A stretch of DNA of 55,631 bases, taken from positions 1-55,631 of the forward strand of contig JAILRE010000039.1 of the NCBI GenBank assembly GCA_024698505.1. Reading direction: 5' to 3'. Positions 15,916 to 27,813 of this stretch are shown piece by piece (position 1 is the first letter of the stretch; every line of letters begins with the position of its first letter). The position numbers and the translations under genes were made by a program. The notes under the pieces are model-generated. The model saw only the letters and a list, made by a program, of their open reading frames with translations, was not told the origin of the DNA and made no database searches. The stretch is from Clostridiales bacterium. GTDB taxonomy: Bacteria > Bacillota > Clostridia > Christensenellales > CAG-138.

Positions 15916-16977
15916 TTATTTGAAATACAGCGAAGCCGCGTCGTAGAACTCCTTGTCGACTTCCTTGCGGATGCTCACGGCCCTGTCGAGGTCGGTCGCG
16001 ACTATCTGGTTGCCGGCCATGCCCACCATGTTGCCGTATGCGCCGTTAACTACCAGCTCGCCTGCCTTTATGCCCAGACGGGTGCCGAGCACGCGGTCGA
16101 AGGCGCAGGGCGCGCCGCCGCGCTGGACGTGACCGAGCACGACGGGACGGCACTCGAAATACTGCGCGTCATTGCCCAGCAGGGGATCGTTCCTCATGGC
16201 GGCCTCGATCATGTCGGAAAGGTGCTTGGCAAGGTTCTTCTGGATGAGCAGCTTGTTGCCGAAGGCGTCGGTGCCGACGTCGATCTCCTCGCCGTCCTTC
16301 AACTCAAAGCCCTCCGCCACGACGATAATGGTGTAATGGTCGCCCCTTAAGTACCTTCTGCGGACGAGGGAAACTATCTCGTCGAAGGTCTTGGGGAATT
16401 CGGGGATGAGCACCAGGCTCGCGTTGGCGGCAAGGCCCGCCTGCAGCGCGATCCAGCCGGTGTGACGGCCCATGCACTCGACGACTATGCAGCGGGAATG
16501 CGCCTTCGCGGTGGTCTGAAGGCGGTCGATCGCCTCCATCGCGATGTTCGAGGCGGTCTCGAAGCCGAAGGTGTAGTCCGTGCAGGAAAGGTCGTTGTCG
16601 ATGGTCTTGGGAACGCCGATGACGTTTATGCCGCGCTTTCTCAGCTCGTTGGCAACGCCGAGTGTATCGTCGCCGCCGATGGCGACAACGCCCTCAAGAT
16701 CGAGCGCCCGCAGCACTTCGATTATGGTCTCGGGGCCCTTGGGGTCCTTCATGACGTTCGTCCTGGAGCTGCCGATTATGGTGCCGCCCATGGTCTGTAT
16801 GCCCTCCACCTCGGAGAGGGTGAGCCAATGGCCCTGAGCCAGCATGGCTCCGCGCCAGCCGTTATGGAAGCCGAAGACCTCCATGCCGGCCTCTGCGCAT
16901 TTTTCGACGACGCCTCTTATAACGGCGTTGAGACCGGGGCAGTCGCCGCCGCCGGTAAGAATACCGATCTTCCTCAT
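15916..16977 (-). CDS. pfp: 6-phosphofructokinase, predicted pyrophosphate-dependent
   Basis: A 353-residue phosphofructokinase that phosphorylates fructose-6-phosphate in glycolysis. It starts MRKIGILTGGGDCPGLNAVI. Two specificity sites are of the PPi type: GGDDT (ATP enzymes have GGDG) and PKTIDND (ATP enzymes have PGTIDND). From established work on this family, Asp in GGDD and Lys in PKTIDND favour pyrophosphate, making the step reversible. MGRHTGWIAL and the fructose-phosphate site PEFP are present. GAGGAG precedes the ATG at 16977. A second in-frame ATG at 17022 also has GGGAGG, partly inside a hairpin, so a 15-residue longer form is possible. Promoter TTGATT-17-TATAAT at 17087-17115. 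Confidence 0.88.
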   Translation of the reverse strand: MRKIGILTGGGDCPGLNAVIRGVVEKCAEAGMEVFGFHNGWRGAMLAQGHWLTLSEVEGIQTMGGTIIGSSRTNVMKDPKGPETIIEVLRALDLEGVVAIGGDDTLGVANELRKRGINVIGVPKTIDNDLSCTDYTFGFETASNIAMEAIDRLQTTAKAHSRCIVVECMGRHTGWIALQAGLAANASLVLIPEFPKTFDEIVSLVRRRYLRGDHYTIIVVAEGFELKDGEEIDVGTDAFGNKLLIQKNLAKHLSDMIEAAMRNDPLLGNDAQYFECRPVVLGHVQRGGAPCAFDRVLGTRLGIKAGELVVNGAYGNMVGMAGNQIVATDLDRAVSIRKEVDKEFYDAASLYFK

Positions 16978-17086
16978 GTTTTCTGTCTCCTCATTTATTA
17001 AGATTTCGTTTTCTTCGCACATTTTTCGAGCCTCCCGGCAAAAGCTTCCGGGAGCGGTTTTTAAGATTTGCCTTGCGGCTTGCGGG

Positions 17087-17115
17087 ATTATAATATAGAT
17101 TCCCCGAAAAATCAA
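17087..17115 (-). promoter_or_regulatory. Promoter of the phosphofructokinase gene
   Basis: Minus strand TTGATT, 17 bp, TATAAT. The leader contains a CTCCCGG/CCGGGAG hairpin (~17033-17055) covering the first possible ribosome site. Confidence 0.75.
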
Positions 17116-17165
17116 GTGCTTTTGATAAAAAAACGGGGGAGGGGCCGCGGCGGGCTCCCGCAAGC

Positions 17166-17194
17166 TTGATTTTTTGCCGCAGTCCTGTTATACT
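17166..17194 (+). promoter_or_regulatory. Promoter of the ThrE-like gene
   Basis: TTGATT (17166-17171), 17 bp, TATACT (17189-17194), divergent from the phosphofructokinase promoter. Confidence 0.7.
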
Positions 17195-17256
17195 CAATCC
17201 GCGCAAGGCCCCGCCGGGCTTTGCGGCAAAGACCGAAACACCGCGGAGGATCAGCT

Positions 17257-18579
17257 ATGACGGCTCCCGAAAACGAGCGCAGGGCCCTCGCCCCGAACGG
17301 GGAGGAAAGGGCTTCGAAGAAGAATGACAGAAAGGGAAGCCCCGACGAGGAGCTTCTTGAGTTCGCCGTATCGCTCGCCAACAAGCTCCAGGCCTGCGGC
17401 GCGGAGACCTACCGCGTGGAGGATACTATAACGCGGATAATCAAGGCTTACGGCTGCGGGAAGGTGGACGTGTTCGTGATACCCTCCTGCATAATGGCGA
17501 GCCTTGAAGGGGAGGACGGCACCCTCGAGACCAAGATCCGCAGACTGCACAGGAGCGAGACACTGCTCGACGGCATAGAGCGCTACTCCGCGCTCTGCCG
17601 CAGGATCTGCAAAGAAAAGCCCGATATCGCCGAGGCGCGCAGGCTCCTTGACGAAACGGAAAAGAGCGTCCGCCGCTACGGCAGCCTCATCTATTATCTT
17701 TCCGCGCTCCTCATCGGCGCGGGGTTCGGCGTGTTCTTCGGAGGCGGCCTCTTCGAGGCGATAGCCGGCGGCCTCTGCGGCGTAGCCACGGGCGCTTCGC
17801 TCAAATTCATAGGCAGATTCAACGTCAACCCGTTCTTCACCTCGTTCGTTTGCAGCTTCATACTCAGCTTCCTCGCGAACGTGCTTGCCGCCGTCGGCCT
17901 CTGCCGCAACGCGGATATCGCCACCATCGGCGCGATGATGATACTCGTACCGGGCTTTTTGTTCACGAACAGCATGCGCGACGTCATATACGGCGACACG
18001 ATGAGCGGCGTCAACCGCCTCGTGCAGGTGCTTATAATCGCCGTCGCCCTCGTAATCGGAACGAGCGCGGGCGTCTCCCTCGCAAGGTACGTTTTCCCCG
18101 AGCTCAATTCCGTGCTCGAGCCGATCGCCCATCCCATCTGGATCCAGTGCGTCGCGGGCCTCGTAGGCACGCTCGGCTTCGGGCTGATGTTCAACATGCA
18201 CGGGCGGGGTATGCCCCTCGCGCTGTTCGGCAGCATAGTATCGTGGCTCGTCTGCAGCCTTTTGATGAAGGCCGGCATGAAGGAGCCCGCCTGCTACCTC
18301 GTCGCCGCCGCCTGCTCCTCCTGCTACGCGGAGATAATGGCAAGGATCCGCAAATTCCCCGCCACGAGCTATCTGCTCTGCGCGCTCGTGCCGCTGATAC
18401 CCGGAGCCGGCATCTACTACACGATGGATTTCATAAGGCGCGGCATGGCGCCCGAGGCCTACACCAAGGGCCTTGCGACCGCCGCCATAGCGGGAGCCGT
18501 GGCGATAGGCGTGCTGCTCATGTCCACCGCGTTCAGGATGTGGGGCGAGTGGAGGAAGCGCCGCCGGGCGGGAAAATGA
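17257..18579 (+). CDS. ThrE-like threonine/serine exporter
   Basis: A 440-residue membrane protein that combines both ThrE domains in one chain. After a charged ~35-residue start comes the soluble ThrE region (~40-140; ANKLQACGAETYRVEDTI, DVFVIPSCIMASL). Membrane helices follow from ~145 to ~290 (first ThrE domain, PF06738), then a second set to ~430 (ThrE_2, PF12821). The family exports threonine and serine, or dipeptides, using the proton gradient. GGAGG lies 8 nt before the ATG at 17257. The substrate is inferred from family. The end is Arg/Lys-rich (RKRRRAGK), consistent with a cytoplasmic tail. Confidence 0.85.
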   Translation: MTAPENERRALAPNGEERASKKNDRKGSPDEELLEFAVSLANKLQACGAETYRVEDTITRIIKAYGCGKVDVFVIPSCIMASLEGEDGTLETKIRRLHRSETLLDGIERYSALCRRICKEKPDIAEARRLLDETEKSVRRYGSLIYYLSALLIGAGFGVFFGGGLFEAIAGGLCGVATGASLKFIGRFNVNPFFTSFVCSFILSFLANVLAAVGLCRNADIATIGAMMILVPGFLFTNSMRDVIYGDTMSGVNRLVQVLIIAVALVIGTSAGVSLARYVFPELNSVLEPIAHPIWIQCVAGLVGTLGFGLMFNMHGRGMPLALFGSIVSWLVCSLLMKAGMKEPACYLVAAACSSCYAEIMARIRKFPATSYLLCALVPLIPGAGIYYTMDFIRRGMAPEAYTKGLATAAIAGAVAIGVLLMSTAFRMWGEWRKRRRAGK

Positions 18580-18616
18580 CGCTCCGAAATATCTCCGGCT
18601 TTTTTCGAAAAACCGC

Positions 18617-18645
18617 TTGACAAGCAAAAAAGACGGGTGTATAAT
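18617..18645 (+). promoter_or_regulatory. Promoter of pyrG
   Basis: TTGACA (18617-18622), 17 bp, TATAAT (18640-18645): consensus sigma-A promoter with a ~170-nt leader. Confidence 0.85.
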
Positions 18646-18659
18646 CCGTCACATGTTTT

Positions 18660-18780
18660 TAATATATTGTTCGCCTCGAAAAGAGGTCGTCAAAACGAAA
18701 CAATGCCGTGAATCGGCGGTCAAAAGATGAACGCAAAGGCGCTCGTCCATGGGGTCATCACCCCTCGGACGGGCGCCTCT
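18660..18780 (+). promoter_or_regulatory. Structured leader of pyrG
   Basis: Three hairpins. ATTGTT-CG/CG-A-AACAAT encloses CCTC-GAAAA-GAGG. GCCG-TGAAT-CGGC follows. Then comes a long stem, GGCGCTCGTCC (18738-18748) with GGACGGGCGCC, containing GGGGT/ACCCC. No clean U-run follows the last stem, so it is not an obvious terminator. pyrG leaders of Firmicutes are often attenuators that sense CTP by G-stuttering, but the GGGC start expected for that mechanism is not seen here. Confidence 0.5.
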
Positions 18781-18819
18781 TCAATTAAGTTTTCAATTTG
18801 CGATGCGGAGGATAAAACT

Positions 18820-20418
18820 ATGGCAAAGTACATTTTCGTAACGGGCGGCGTCGTGTCCGGCCTCGGCAAGGGGATAACGGCGGCCTCCCTCGGCAGGCTG
18901 CTCAAGGCGAGGGGCTTGAAGGTCGCCTCGCAGAAGCTCGATCCCTACATCAACGTCGATCCCGGCACCATGAGCCCCTATCAGCACGGCGAGGTCTACG
19001 TTACCGAGGACGGCGCCGAGACCGACCTCGATCTCGGGCATTACGAAAGGTTCATCGACGAGGATCTCACCCGCTTCTCGAACCTGACGACGGGCAAGGT
19101 CTACGCGAACGTTCTCGCGAGGGAGCGAAAGGGCGGCTATCTCGGGCGGACGGTGCAGATGATCCCCCATATCACGGACGAGATAAAGCGGTTCATCTAC
19201 CGCGCGGCCGAGCACACGAACGCCGATGTCGTTATAACCGAGGTCGGCGGCACGATAGGCGATATCGAGGGCCAGCCCTTCCTGGAGGCCATAAGGCAGG
19301 TCGGCCGCGAGGTGGGCAGGGAGAACGCGATCTATATCCACGTCACGCTCGTGCCGTATCTCAAGGCGAGCGGCGAGCACAAATCCAAGCCCACTCAGCA
19401 CTCCGTAAAGGAGCTGCAGAGCTTCGGCATAGCTCCCGATATAATCGTACTCAGGTGCGACGAGCCGATAACCGATCCCTCCATATTCGAGAAGATATCG
19501 GGCTTCTGCGGCGTGGAGCGCGACTGCGTTATAGAAAACCTGACGCTCCCCGTGCTGTACGAGGCGCCGCTGTATCTCGAGGAGGCGCGTTTCTCGGAGA
19601 TCGTCTGCCGCAAGCTCGGCCTTAAAACCAAGGAGCCCGACCTTGCGGAATGGCGCGCGATGACCGAAAGCATAAGGAACGCAAAGGGCGAGGTGAAGAT
19701 CGCTATCGTTGGCAAATACACGCAGCTGCACGACGCGTATCTTTCGATCGCGGAGGCGCTCGCCCACGCCGGCTACCGCGAGGGCGTGAAGGTGAGGATC
19801 GAGTGGATCGATTCGGAGACTTTCACTCCGGAAAGCGTGAAGGACTGCGACGGCGTGCTCGTTCCCGGCGGCTTCGGCAGCAGGGGCATAGAAGGCATGA
19901 TCGAAGCGGCGGCCTACGCAAGAACGAACCGCGTGCCGTATCTGGGGATATGCCTCGGGATGCAGATAATGTGCGTCGAGTACGCGAGGAACGTCCTCGG
20001 CTGGAGCGACGCGAACTCGGGCGAATTCGATCCCGAAAGCCCGCATAAGGTGATAGACTTCATGCCCGGCCAGAGCGACGAGGTCGATAAGGGCGGCACT
20101 CTGAGGCTCGGAAGCTACCCCTGCGAGGTGACGGAGGGGACGACGCTTTCAAGGTGCTGCGGAGAAAAGGAGATAAGGGAGAGGCACCGCCACCGCTACG
20201 AGCTGAACAACGATTTCAGGGCCGAGCTTCAGAACGCGGGGCTCACATTCTCGGGCGTGTCCCCCGACGGACGCCTCGTCGAGGCCGCGGAGGTCAGCGA
20301 GCTGCCGTACTATATCGGCGTGCAGTTCCATCCCGAATTCAAGAGCCGCCCCACGCGCCCGCATCCGCTGTTCATCGGGCTTGTTAGGGCGGCGAAGGCA
20401 TACGGCAATAAGAAGTAA
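18820..20418 (+). CDS. pyrG: CTP synthase
   Basis: A 532-residue CTP synthase, converting UTP to CTP with ATP and glutamine. The synthase domain (~1-265) opens [19 protein letters not shown] with the P-loop-like [10 protein letters not shown] and continues [13 protein letters not shown]. The class I glutamine amidotransferase domain (~290-532) has the nucleophile Cys378 in GICLGMQ and the His/Glu pair in [12 protein letters not shown]. Length and order are normal. GGAGG lies 8 nt before the ATG at 18820. An in-frame ATG at 18727 lies in the leader hairpin and lacks a ribosome site. A terminator follows. Confidence 0.97.
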   Translation: MAKYIFVTGGVVSGLGKGITAASLGRLLKARGLKVASQKLDPYINVDPGTMSPYQHGEVYVTEDGAETDLDLGHYERFIDEDLTRFSNLTTGKVYANVLARERKGGYLGRTVQMIPHITDEIKRFIYRAAEHTNADVVITEVGGTIGDIEGQPFLEAIRQVGREVGRENAIYIHVTLVPYLKASGEHKSKPTQHSVKELQSFGIAPDIIVLRCDEPITDPSIFEKISGFCGVERDCVIENLTLPVLYEAPLYLEEARFSEIVCRKLGLKTKEPDLAEWRAMTESIRNAKGEVKIAIVGKYTQLHDAYLSIAEALAHAGYREGVKVRIEWIDSETFTPESVKDCDGVLVPGGFGSRGIEGMIEAAAYARTNRVPYLGICLGMQIMCVEYARNVLGWSDANSGEFDPESPHKVIDFMPGQSDEVDKGGTLRLGSYPCEVTEGTTLSRCCGEKEIRERHRHRYELNNDFRAELQNAGLTFSGVSPDGRLVEAAEVSELPYYIGVQFHPEFKSRPTRPHPLFIGLVRAAKAYGNKK

Positions 20419-20431
20419 AAGGCATATAAAA

Positions 20432-20463
20432 AGCGGGGTGTCAAAACACCCCGTTTATTTTAT
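20432..20463 (+). terminator. Intrinsic terminator, bidirectional
   Basis: CGGGGTGT-CAAA-ACACCCCG followed by TTTATTTTATTT, between convergent pyrG and the alcohol dehydrogenase gene. Confidence 0.9.
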
Positions 20464-20484
20464 TTCATCGCAAATCCTCGCGGC

Positions 20485-21651
20485 TCACAGGCACGCTCGG
20501 AATATCCCGATCACGTCCTCCTTAGTAAGGGGAACGTACGCTCTTTCAAGGCGGCCGCCGCGGTTGGCGTGCTCTGCCATGGCCTCGAAATGCTCCTCGC
20601 CAATGCCGAGCTCCGAAAGGCAGGTCGGCAGGCCGACGGAGCGCAGGAACGCGTCTATGGCGTCTATGCCCTTTTCGGCAAGCTCCGCCTCGGAGCCCTC
20701 CGTTATGCCGAACACGTTCCTCGCAAACCTCGCGAAGCGGGGCGTCACGGTGGGATCCTTTTTGAGGATATGCCGCATCCAGCGGGGAGTAAGTATCGCA
20801 AGGCCGACTCCGTGCGTTATATCGTAGTAGGCGGAAAGCTCATGCTCCATGGCGTGGCAGGGCCAGCCCGTGCCGCGCTTGCCGTATTCGGGTATCCCGG
20901 AACAGCCGATCGAGGAGCAGACCATGAGGTTCGCCCGCGCGGAGTAGTTTTCGGGCTCGTCAAGAGCTGTGGGCGTGTATTTAATGACCGTCTTCATAAC
21001 GGTCTCCGCCAGCCCGTCGAAAACGTCGCTGTCGTCCGTGCGGGAAAAATACCCCTCGAATATGTGGCTCAGTATGTCCGCGGAGCCGGAAGCCGTCTGG
21101 TACTTCGAGACGGTGAAGGTGTAGGTCGGATCGCAGAAGGAGACCGCGGGCGGCGTGAGAATCGCGCCGAGCTTCTCATGCGTTTCGAGATTGGAGATAA
21201 CGCCGCTGTCGTCGAACTCGGAGCCGGTCGCGCTGAGGGTAAGCACCGCCGCGAGGGGCAGCGCCTTCATCCTTCTGCGGGAGGTGCGGATCATATCCCA
21301 GGGATCGCCCTCGAAGAACACTCCGCAGGCGACGGCCTTCGCGCAGTCGATCACGCTCCCGCCGCCGACGGCGAGCACCGCTTCTATCCCGCGCTCGCGG
21401 CAGAGCTTCACGCCCTCCCGAACGGAGCCTATGCGGGGGTTCGGCTCTATGCCCGAAAGCTCGGTCACCTCAAAGCCGCCGTCCGACAGGAGCTTCATTA
21501 TAGTATCGTAGAGCCCCGTCCGCTTTATCGAGCCGCCGCCGTAGGCCAGCAGCACGCGTCTGCCGAGGGGAGCGAGCTCCTCCGGGAGCTTTTCTATGCA
21601 GCCCTTTCCGAAGAGCACCTTCGTGTTGATATCGTGAACGAAATCCAGCAT
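20485..21651 (-). CDS. Iron-containing alcohol dehydrogenase (butanol dehydrogenase-like)
   Basis: A 388-residue group III, metal-dependent alcohol dehydrogenase. YGGGSIKRTGLYD (~37-49) and GGGSVIDCAKA (~95-105) form the nucleotide-binding half. The metal site is ADILSHIFEGYF (Asp and His) plus the two histidines in CHAMEHELSAYYDITHG. The sequence is closest in style to NAD(P)H-dependent butanol dehydrogenase/YqhD-like enzymes, which reduce aldehydes at the end of fermentation. AAGGAG lies 8 nt before the ATG. It lies 41 bp upstream of atpC on the opposite side of the ATP synthase operon end, in the same direction. Cofactor choice is not certain. Confidence 0.92.
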   Translation of the reverse strand: MLDFVHDINTKVLFGKGCIEKLPEELAPLGRRVLLAYGGGSIKRTGLYDTIMKLLSDGGFEVTELSGIEPNPRIGSVREGVKLCRERGIEAVLAVGGGSVIDCAKAVACGVFFEGDPWDMIRTSRRRMKALPLAAVLTLSATGSEFDDSGVISNLETHEKLGAILTPPAVSFCDPTYTFTVSKYQTASGSADILSHIFEGYFSRTDDSDVFDGLAETVMKTVIKYTPTALDEPENYSARANLMVCSSIGCSGIPEYGKRGTGWPCHAMEHELSAYYDITHGVGLAILTPRWMRHILKKDPTVTPRFARFARNVFGITEGSEAELAEKGIDAIDAFLRSVGLPTCLSELGIGEEHFEAMAEHANRGGRLERAYVPLTKEDVIGIFRACL

Positions 21652-21692
21652 TGTGTTTCTCCTTTGCGGTTTATTTGAAAATGCGGAGCGTT

Positions 21693-24260
<2,568 letters not shown>

Positions 24261-24261
<1 letters not shown>

Positions 24262-26471
24262 CAGCTCACCTCGTTAAAGCGGGAGAGCGCGGCTTTCACG
24301 CTTTCCTCCAGCGGACGGCTCATCTTGTCGCCCGTCTTAAGCGCGGCGACGATATTCGGCTCGTGCTTTTCAAACCTGTCGAAGAGCCGCTTTTCGAAAT
24401 CCTCCATACCGTCCTTGGGCACGCCCGAAGCGAAGCCCTCCGAAACGGCGTAGAGGAGGAGCGCCTGCTTCCAGTCGGGCAGGGGCTCGAACCGCTTCTG
24501 ACGGAGCGCGCGCATCATGGTCGCGCCCGAATCCAGCACGCGGCGGGAGCTTTCGTCAAGCTCGGAGCCGAACTGCGCGAAGGCGGCAAGCTCCCTGTAC
24601 TGGGCAAGCTCCATGCGAAGCTTGCCGGAGACCTGCTTCAAAAGCTTCGTCTGCGCCGCCGAGCCCACGCGGGATACGGAAAGTCCCACGTTCACGGCGG
24701 GGCGCTGGCCCTCGTTGAAAAGGTCGGTCTCCAGGAAAATCTGGCCGTCGGTTATGGAGATGACGTTCGTCGGGATATAGGCGGAAATGTCGCCCGCCTG
24801 AGTCTCTATTATGGGAAGCGCCGTCACGGAGCCTCCGCCCGCCTCGGGCGAGAGCCGCGCAGCGCGTTCAAGCAGTCTTGAATGGAGATAGAACACGTCG
24901 CCGGGATACGCCTCCCTGCCGGAGGGGCGGTGGAGCAGGAGCGAAAGCTCGCGGTATGCGACGGCGTGCTTTGAAAGATCGTCGTAAACTATAAGGCAGT
25001 CCCTTCCGCTGTACATGAAGTATTCGCTCATGGCGGCCCCTGCGAAGGGGGCTATGTACTGCATGGAGGCGGAGCTCGAAGCCGGCGCGGAAACTATCGC
25101 CGTGTACTCCATTGCGCCGTATTTTTCAAGCTTGGAGCGGATCTCCGCCACGGTGGAATCCTTCTGACCTATGGCGACGTATATGCAGGGAACGCCCTTG
25201 CCCTTCTGATTGATTATGGCGTCTATCGCAAGGGCGGATTTGCCCGTCTGATGATCGCCTATTATCAGCTCTCGCTGGCCGCGCCCTATCGGAACGAGCG
25301 CGTCTATCGCCTTAACGCCCGTCTGCAGCGGCTCGGAAACGGAGCGCCTGTCCGGTATGCCGGGCGCGCGGAACTCGATCGGGCGGCGTTCGCGCGTGCT
25401 GATGCGGCCCTTGCCGTCTATCGCGCGGCCAAGGGGATCCACCACTCTGCCGAGGAGCTCGTCGCCCACGGGCACGCTCGCGATCCTGCCGACCCTTCTT
25501 ACCCGGCTGAGGGTCTCTATATGCTCGTATTTGCCGAACACGACGCAGCCTATGCGCTCGGGCTCGATATCGAGCACCATGCCGCGCTCGCCGCATTCGA
25601 ACTCGACCACCTCGCCGTACATGATGTCGGCGAGACCGTCAAGACGGCAAATGCCGTCCGAAACGGAGAGCACCCTTCCGAGCTGGAATTCGTCGATCCT
25701 CGGATCTGATTCGGCGATGCCCTCCATAATATCCTTCGCTATGCCTTCGGCGCCGACGCCCTCCGCAAGGGGGCGCTTGAGAAGATTCCTCTCAAGGTGG
25801 TAAAGGCTGTTCTTCACCGTGCAGTCGTAGACCGTGTCGCCTATCCTTAGGCGAAGCCCGCCCAGAAGCTCGGGATCGGTCTTCACCCAGTAGGAGGATC
25901 TTCCGCCAACCCTGTCGAGCAGCGCCGTCGTGCGCTCGCCTATCTCGTCCACTATGTCCTGCGGCAGGGGATATGTGCTCGTCAGCGTGACGTACAGCAC
26001 GTCGTGATGCATGAGATAGCACATATCGCCGGGCGTCAGCTCGATCTTTTCGAGTATCGCCTTGGCGATCTGCCGCTCGTTCTCCCTTATTTTCGAGGCC
26101 TGCGGCTCCGCGGAAAGATGCTCGCCCAGCCTCTTCACGAGCTCCTTCACCGCCTTCTCGCGGGAGACGAGCATCGCGTCCTGCTTCGCCCTTTCGACGC
26201 GCTTCTCGGAAGCCTCCGAAAGCGCGCGCTTCTTCGCCTCGATCCCCTCCGAAAGACGGGCGAGCTCCCCGTTATCGGGAGCGGGAGCGGGCAGTTCGGG
26301 GGAGGGCTCGGGAGAGTCCGCGAGGGCGCGCTCAAAAGCCTCCGCCTCGTCGAGTTCGGCGCAGATCCTTTCGCGCCGCGAGGCGAATTTGGCTTTCGTT
26401 GATCTCCCCAGAACGAGCCACATTATCGCGGCCAGCAGGAGAAAATTGATAACAGCGTACAGGTAATCCAT
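24261..26471 (-). CDS. atpA: Fused ATP synthase b'-delta-alpha subunit
   Basis: A 736-residue single frame joining three parts. Residues 3-22 are a membrane helix and ~25-125 a charged helix, as in a b-type stator subunit (ASRRERICAELDEAE). Residues ~155-232 match the delta C-terminal domain (VTLTSTYPLP, DPELLGGLRLRIGD); the usual six-helix delta N-terminal domain is not evident. Residues ~235-736 are a full alpha subunit with GDHQTGKS (405-412), VYDDLSKHA and the arginine-finger segment SVSRVGS. A separate b gene lies just upstream (stop TAA abuts this ATG), giving a b/b' pair as in mycobacteria and cyanobacteria. No separate atpH or atpA occurs in the operon. An internal ATG at 25727 (codon 249), preceded by AAGGA, could yield free alpha. 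Confidence 0.93.
25725..25739 (-). promoter_or_regulatory. Possible internal translation start for free alpha
   Basis: Within the fusion gene, minus strand AAGGATATTATG places a Shine-Dalgarno-like AAGGA 4 nt before the ATG of codon 249 (MEGIAESDPRIDEF), just where the alpha part begins. It would give a 488-residue alpha lacking only the extreme N-terminus. Spacing is slightly short; use is speculative. Confidence 0.35.
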
Positions 26472-26900
26472 TTATCCTTGCCCGGTTGGGATCAGCTTGT
26501 TTGTGAACGCTTCGATCATGCCGTCCATCTCCGAAAGGAGCTTTTCGTCCGTCTCGGCGGAGAGCGCCTCGAGCCCGGCGGCGGCTTCCTTCTCGCGGGA
26601 GGCAAGCTCGGCCTGGAACAGCCTCAGCTCCTCCTTCGCCTCCTCCGAGGCCTTGAGGAGCGCCTTTCGCTCCTCCTCGCGGCGGAGCCTTTCGGTCTCC
26701 TCGGCCAGCCTTGCGCCTTCCGCGGCGGCAAGCTTCTCGTTCTCCTCGCGTTCAAGCTTCATTGCCCTGGCCCTGTCGATCCTTTCGCGGCGCGCGTCCA
26801 TGAATTTGAGCATGGGCTTAATAAGCAGCCCGTTCACAACGAGTATGAACAGCCCGAAGAGTATGACGGTCCAGATAAGATCGGAAAGCTTGAAGTTCAT
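26472..26900 (-). CDS. atpF: ATP synthase b subunit
   Basis: A 142-residue peripheral-stalk subunit. One membrane helix (~8-27, LIWTVILFGLFILVVNGLLI) is followed by KPMLKFMDARRERIDRARAM, the conserved start of the b coiled coil, and a long Glu/Ala/Arg helix to ~130. It is about 15-20 residues shorter than many b subunits. Two bases separate the c stop from its ATG; its TAA directly abuts the start of the b'-delta-alpha gene. It presumably pairs with the b' part of that fusion to make a heterodimeric stalk. Confidence 0.93.
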   Translation of the reverse strand: MNFKLSDLIWTVILFGLFILVVNGLLIKPMLKFMDARRERIDRARAMKLEREENEKLAAAEGARLAEETERLRREEERKALLKASEEAKEELRLFQAELASREKEAAAGLEALSAETDEKLLSEMDGMIEAFTNKLIPTGQG

Positions 26901-26901
26901 T

Positions 26902-27135
26902 TTAATCGATCTTGCCCATCAGCATGAAGGCTATGAGGAGGCCGTAGATCGTCAGCGCCTCCATCAGAGCGAGGGAGAGCAGCAGCGTGGAGCGGATGTC
27001 CTTCGCGGCGGAGGGCTGCCTCGCGATGCTTTCGAGGGCGGCCTTCGCGGCCTTGCCCTGCCCGAGGGCGGGGAACATCGTCGACAGCGCGATAGCCAGC
27101 GCGGCGGCAAGTGCGTAGATCGCGGATTGGGTCAT
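26902..27135 (-). CDS. atpE: ATP synthase c subunit
   Basis: A 77-residue proteolipid with two membrane helices joined by the loop ARQPSA. Helix 2 has the ion-binding Glu in [16 protein letters not shown]. The residues beside it (Ala, Leu) follow the proton type seen in chloroplast and cyanobacterial rings ([11 protein letters not shown]) rather than the Na+ type, which has Ser/Thr after Glu. Helix 1 carries GQG. H+ coupling is therefore the better prediction. AAGGAG precedes the ATG. Confidence 0.95.
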   Translation of the reverse strand: MTQSAIYALAAALAIALSTMFPALGQGKAAKAALESIARQPSAAKDIRSTLLLSLALMEALTIYGLLIAFMLMGKID

Positions 27136-27150
27136 GGTAACAACTCCTTT

Positions 27151-27813
27151 TTAATCTTCAATGAATTCCTGCAGATACGAGGCCGTGAGCATTGTGTAGA
27201 CCATGGCCTGTATCGCGCAGAATATTATCGAGAGCGCCATCATTATCATGGGCGCGCCGATGGGCAGTATGTGATAAAGGTTCTCCATAACGGTCTCCTC
27301 GCCGAATATGTTGCCGAAGAGCCTCAGAGCGAGCGAGGCGGGCTTTATCAGCTCGTCGAGGAGGAGCAGGGGCACTATCGGCGTGAGGAAATGCTTGATA
27401 TAGTGCTTCGCCCCCGCGCGCACGGCTGAGATCTGTATGAAGAGGAAGGCACAGAGGGAGAGCCCCAGCGTCACCGAAAGGGAGGAGGTCGGCGCCTTGA
27501 GGTACTTGAATATGCCGACGCCCGGTATCAGCCCGGAATAGTTGGCGAAAAGTATGAATATGAAGAGCGACCCGAGGAAGGGGATGTACTTCCTCGCACG
27601 TTCCTTGCCGAGTATGTCCGAAAAGAACCCGTCGAGATATTCCACGCCCCATTCTATAAGGTTCTGGAACCTGCCGGGGCGCTCCTTCAGATTCCTCGTC
27701 ACGACGAGCGAGATCGCCGCGACTATAACGAGTATCGCGAACATGGTGACGACCTCGGCCGATATGTCGAGCACGCCGAATATCTTAACGAGCGGTTCGC
27801 TTGCTTCACCCAT
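27151..27813 (-). CDS. atpB: ATP synthase a subunit
   Basis: A ~220-residue membrane subunit that forms the ion half-channels of Fo. The essential arginine is in SLALRLFGNIFGEE (~163-176), followed by the last helices (IFCAIQAMVYTMLTASYL). Five to six membrane helices are visible. GGAGG lies upstream; a GTG at 27816 and ATG at 27813 are adjacent possible starts. The gene overlaps the end of the upstream AtpI-like gene by a few bases. Confidence 0.94.
   Translation of the reverse strand: MGEASEPLVKIFGVLDISAEVVTMFAILVIVAAISLVVTRNLKERPGRFQNLIEWGVEYLDGFFSDILGKERARKYIPFLGSLFIFILFANYSGLIPGVGIFKYLKAPTSSLSVTLGLSLCAFLFIQISAVRAGAKHYIKHFLTPIVPLLLLDELIKPASLALRLFGNIFGEETVMENLYHILPIGAPMIMMALSIIFCAIQAMVYTMLTASYLQEFIED

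Noticed and set aside
18727..18819. In-frame N-terminal extension of CTP synthase
   Set aside because: The start lies inside the leader hairpin with no ribosome site; the normal PyrG start [10 protein letters not shown] has GGAGG.
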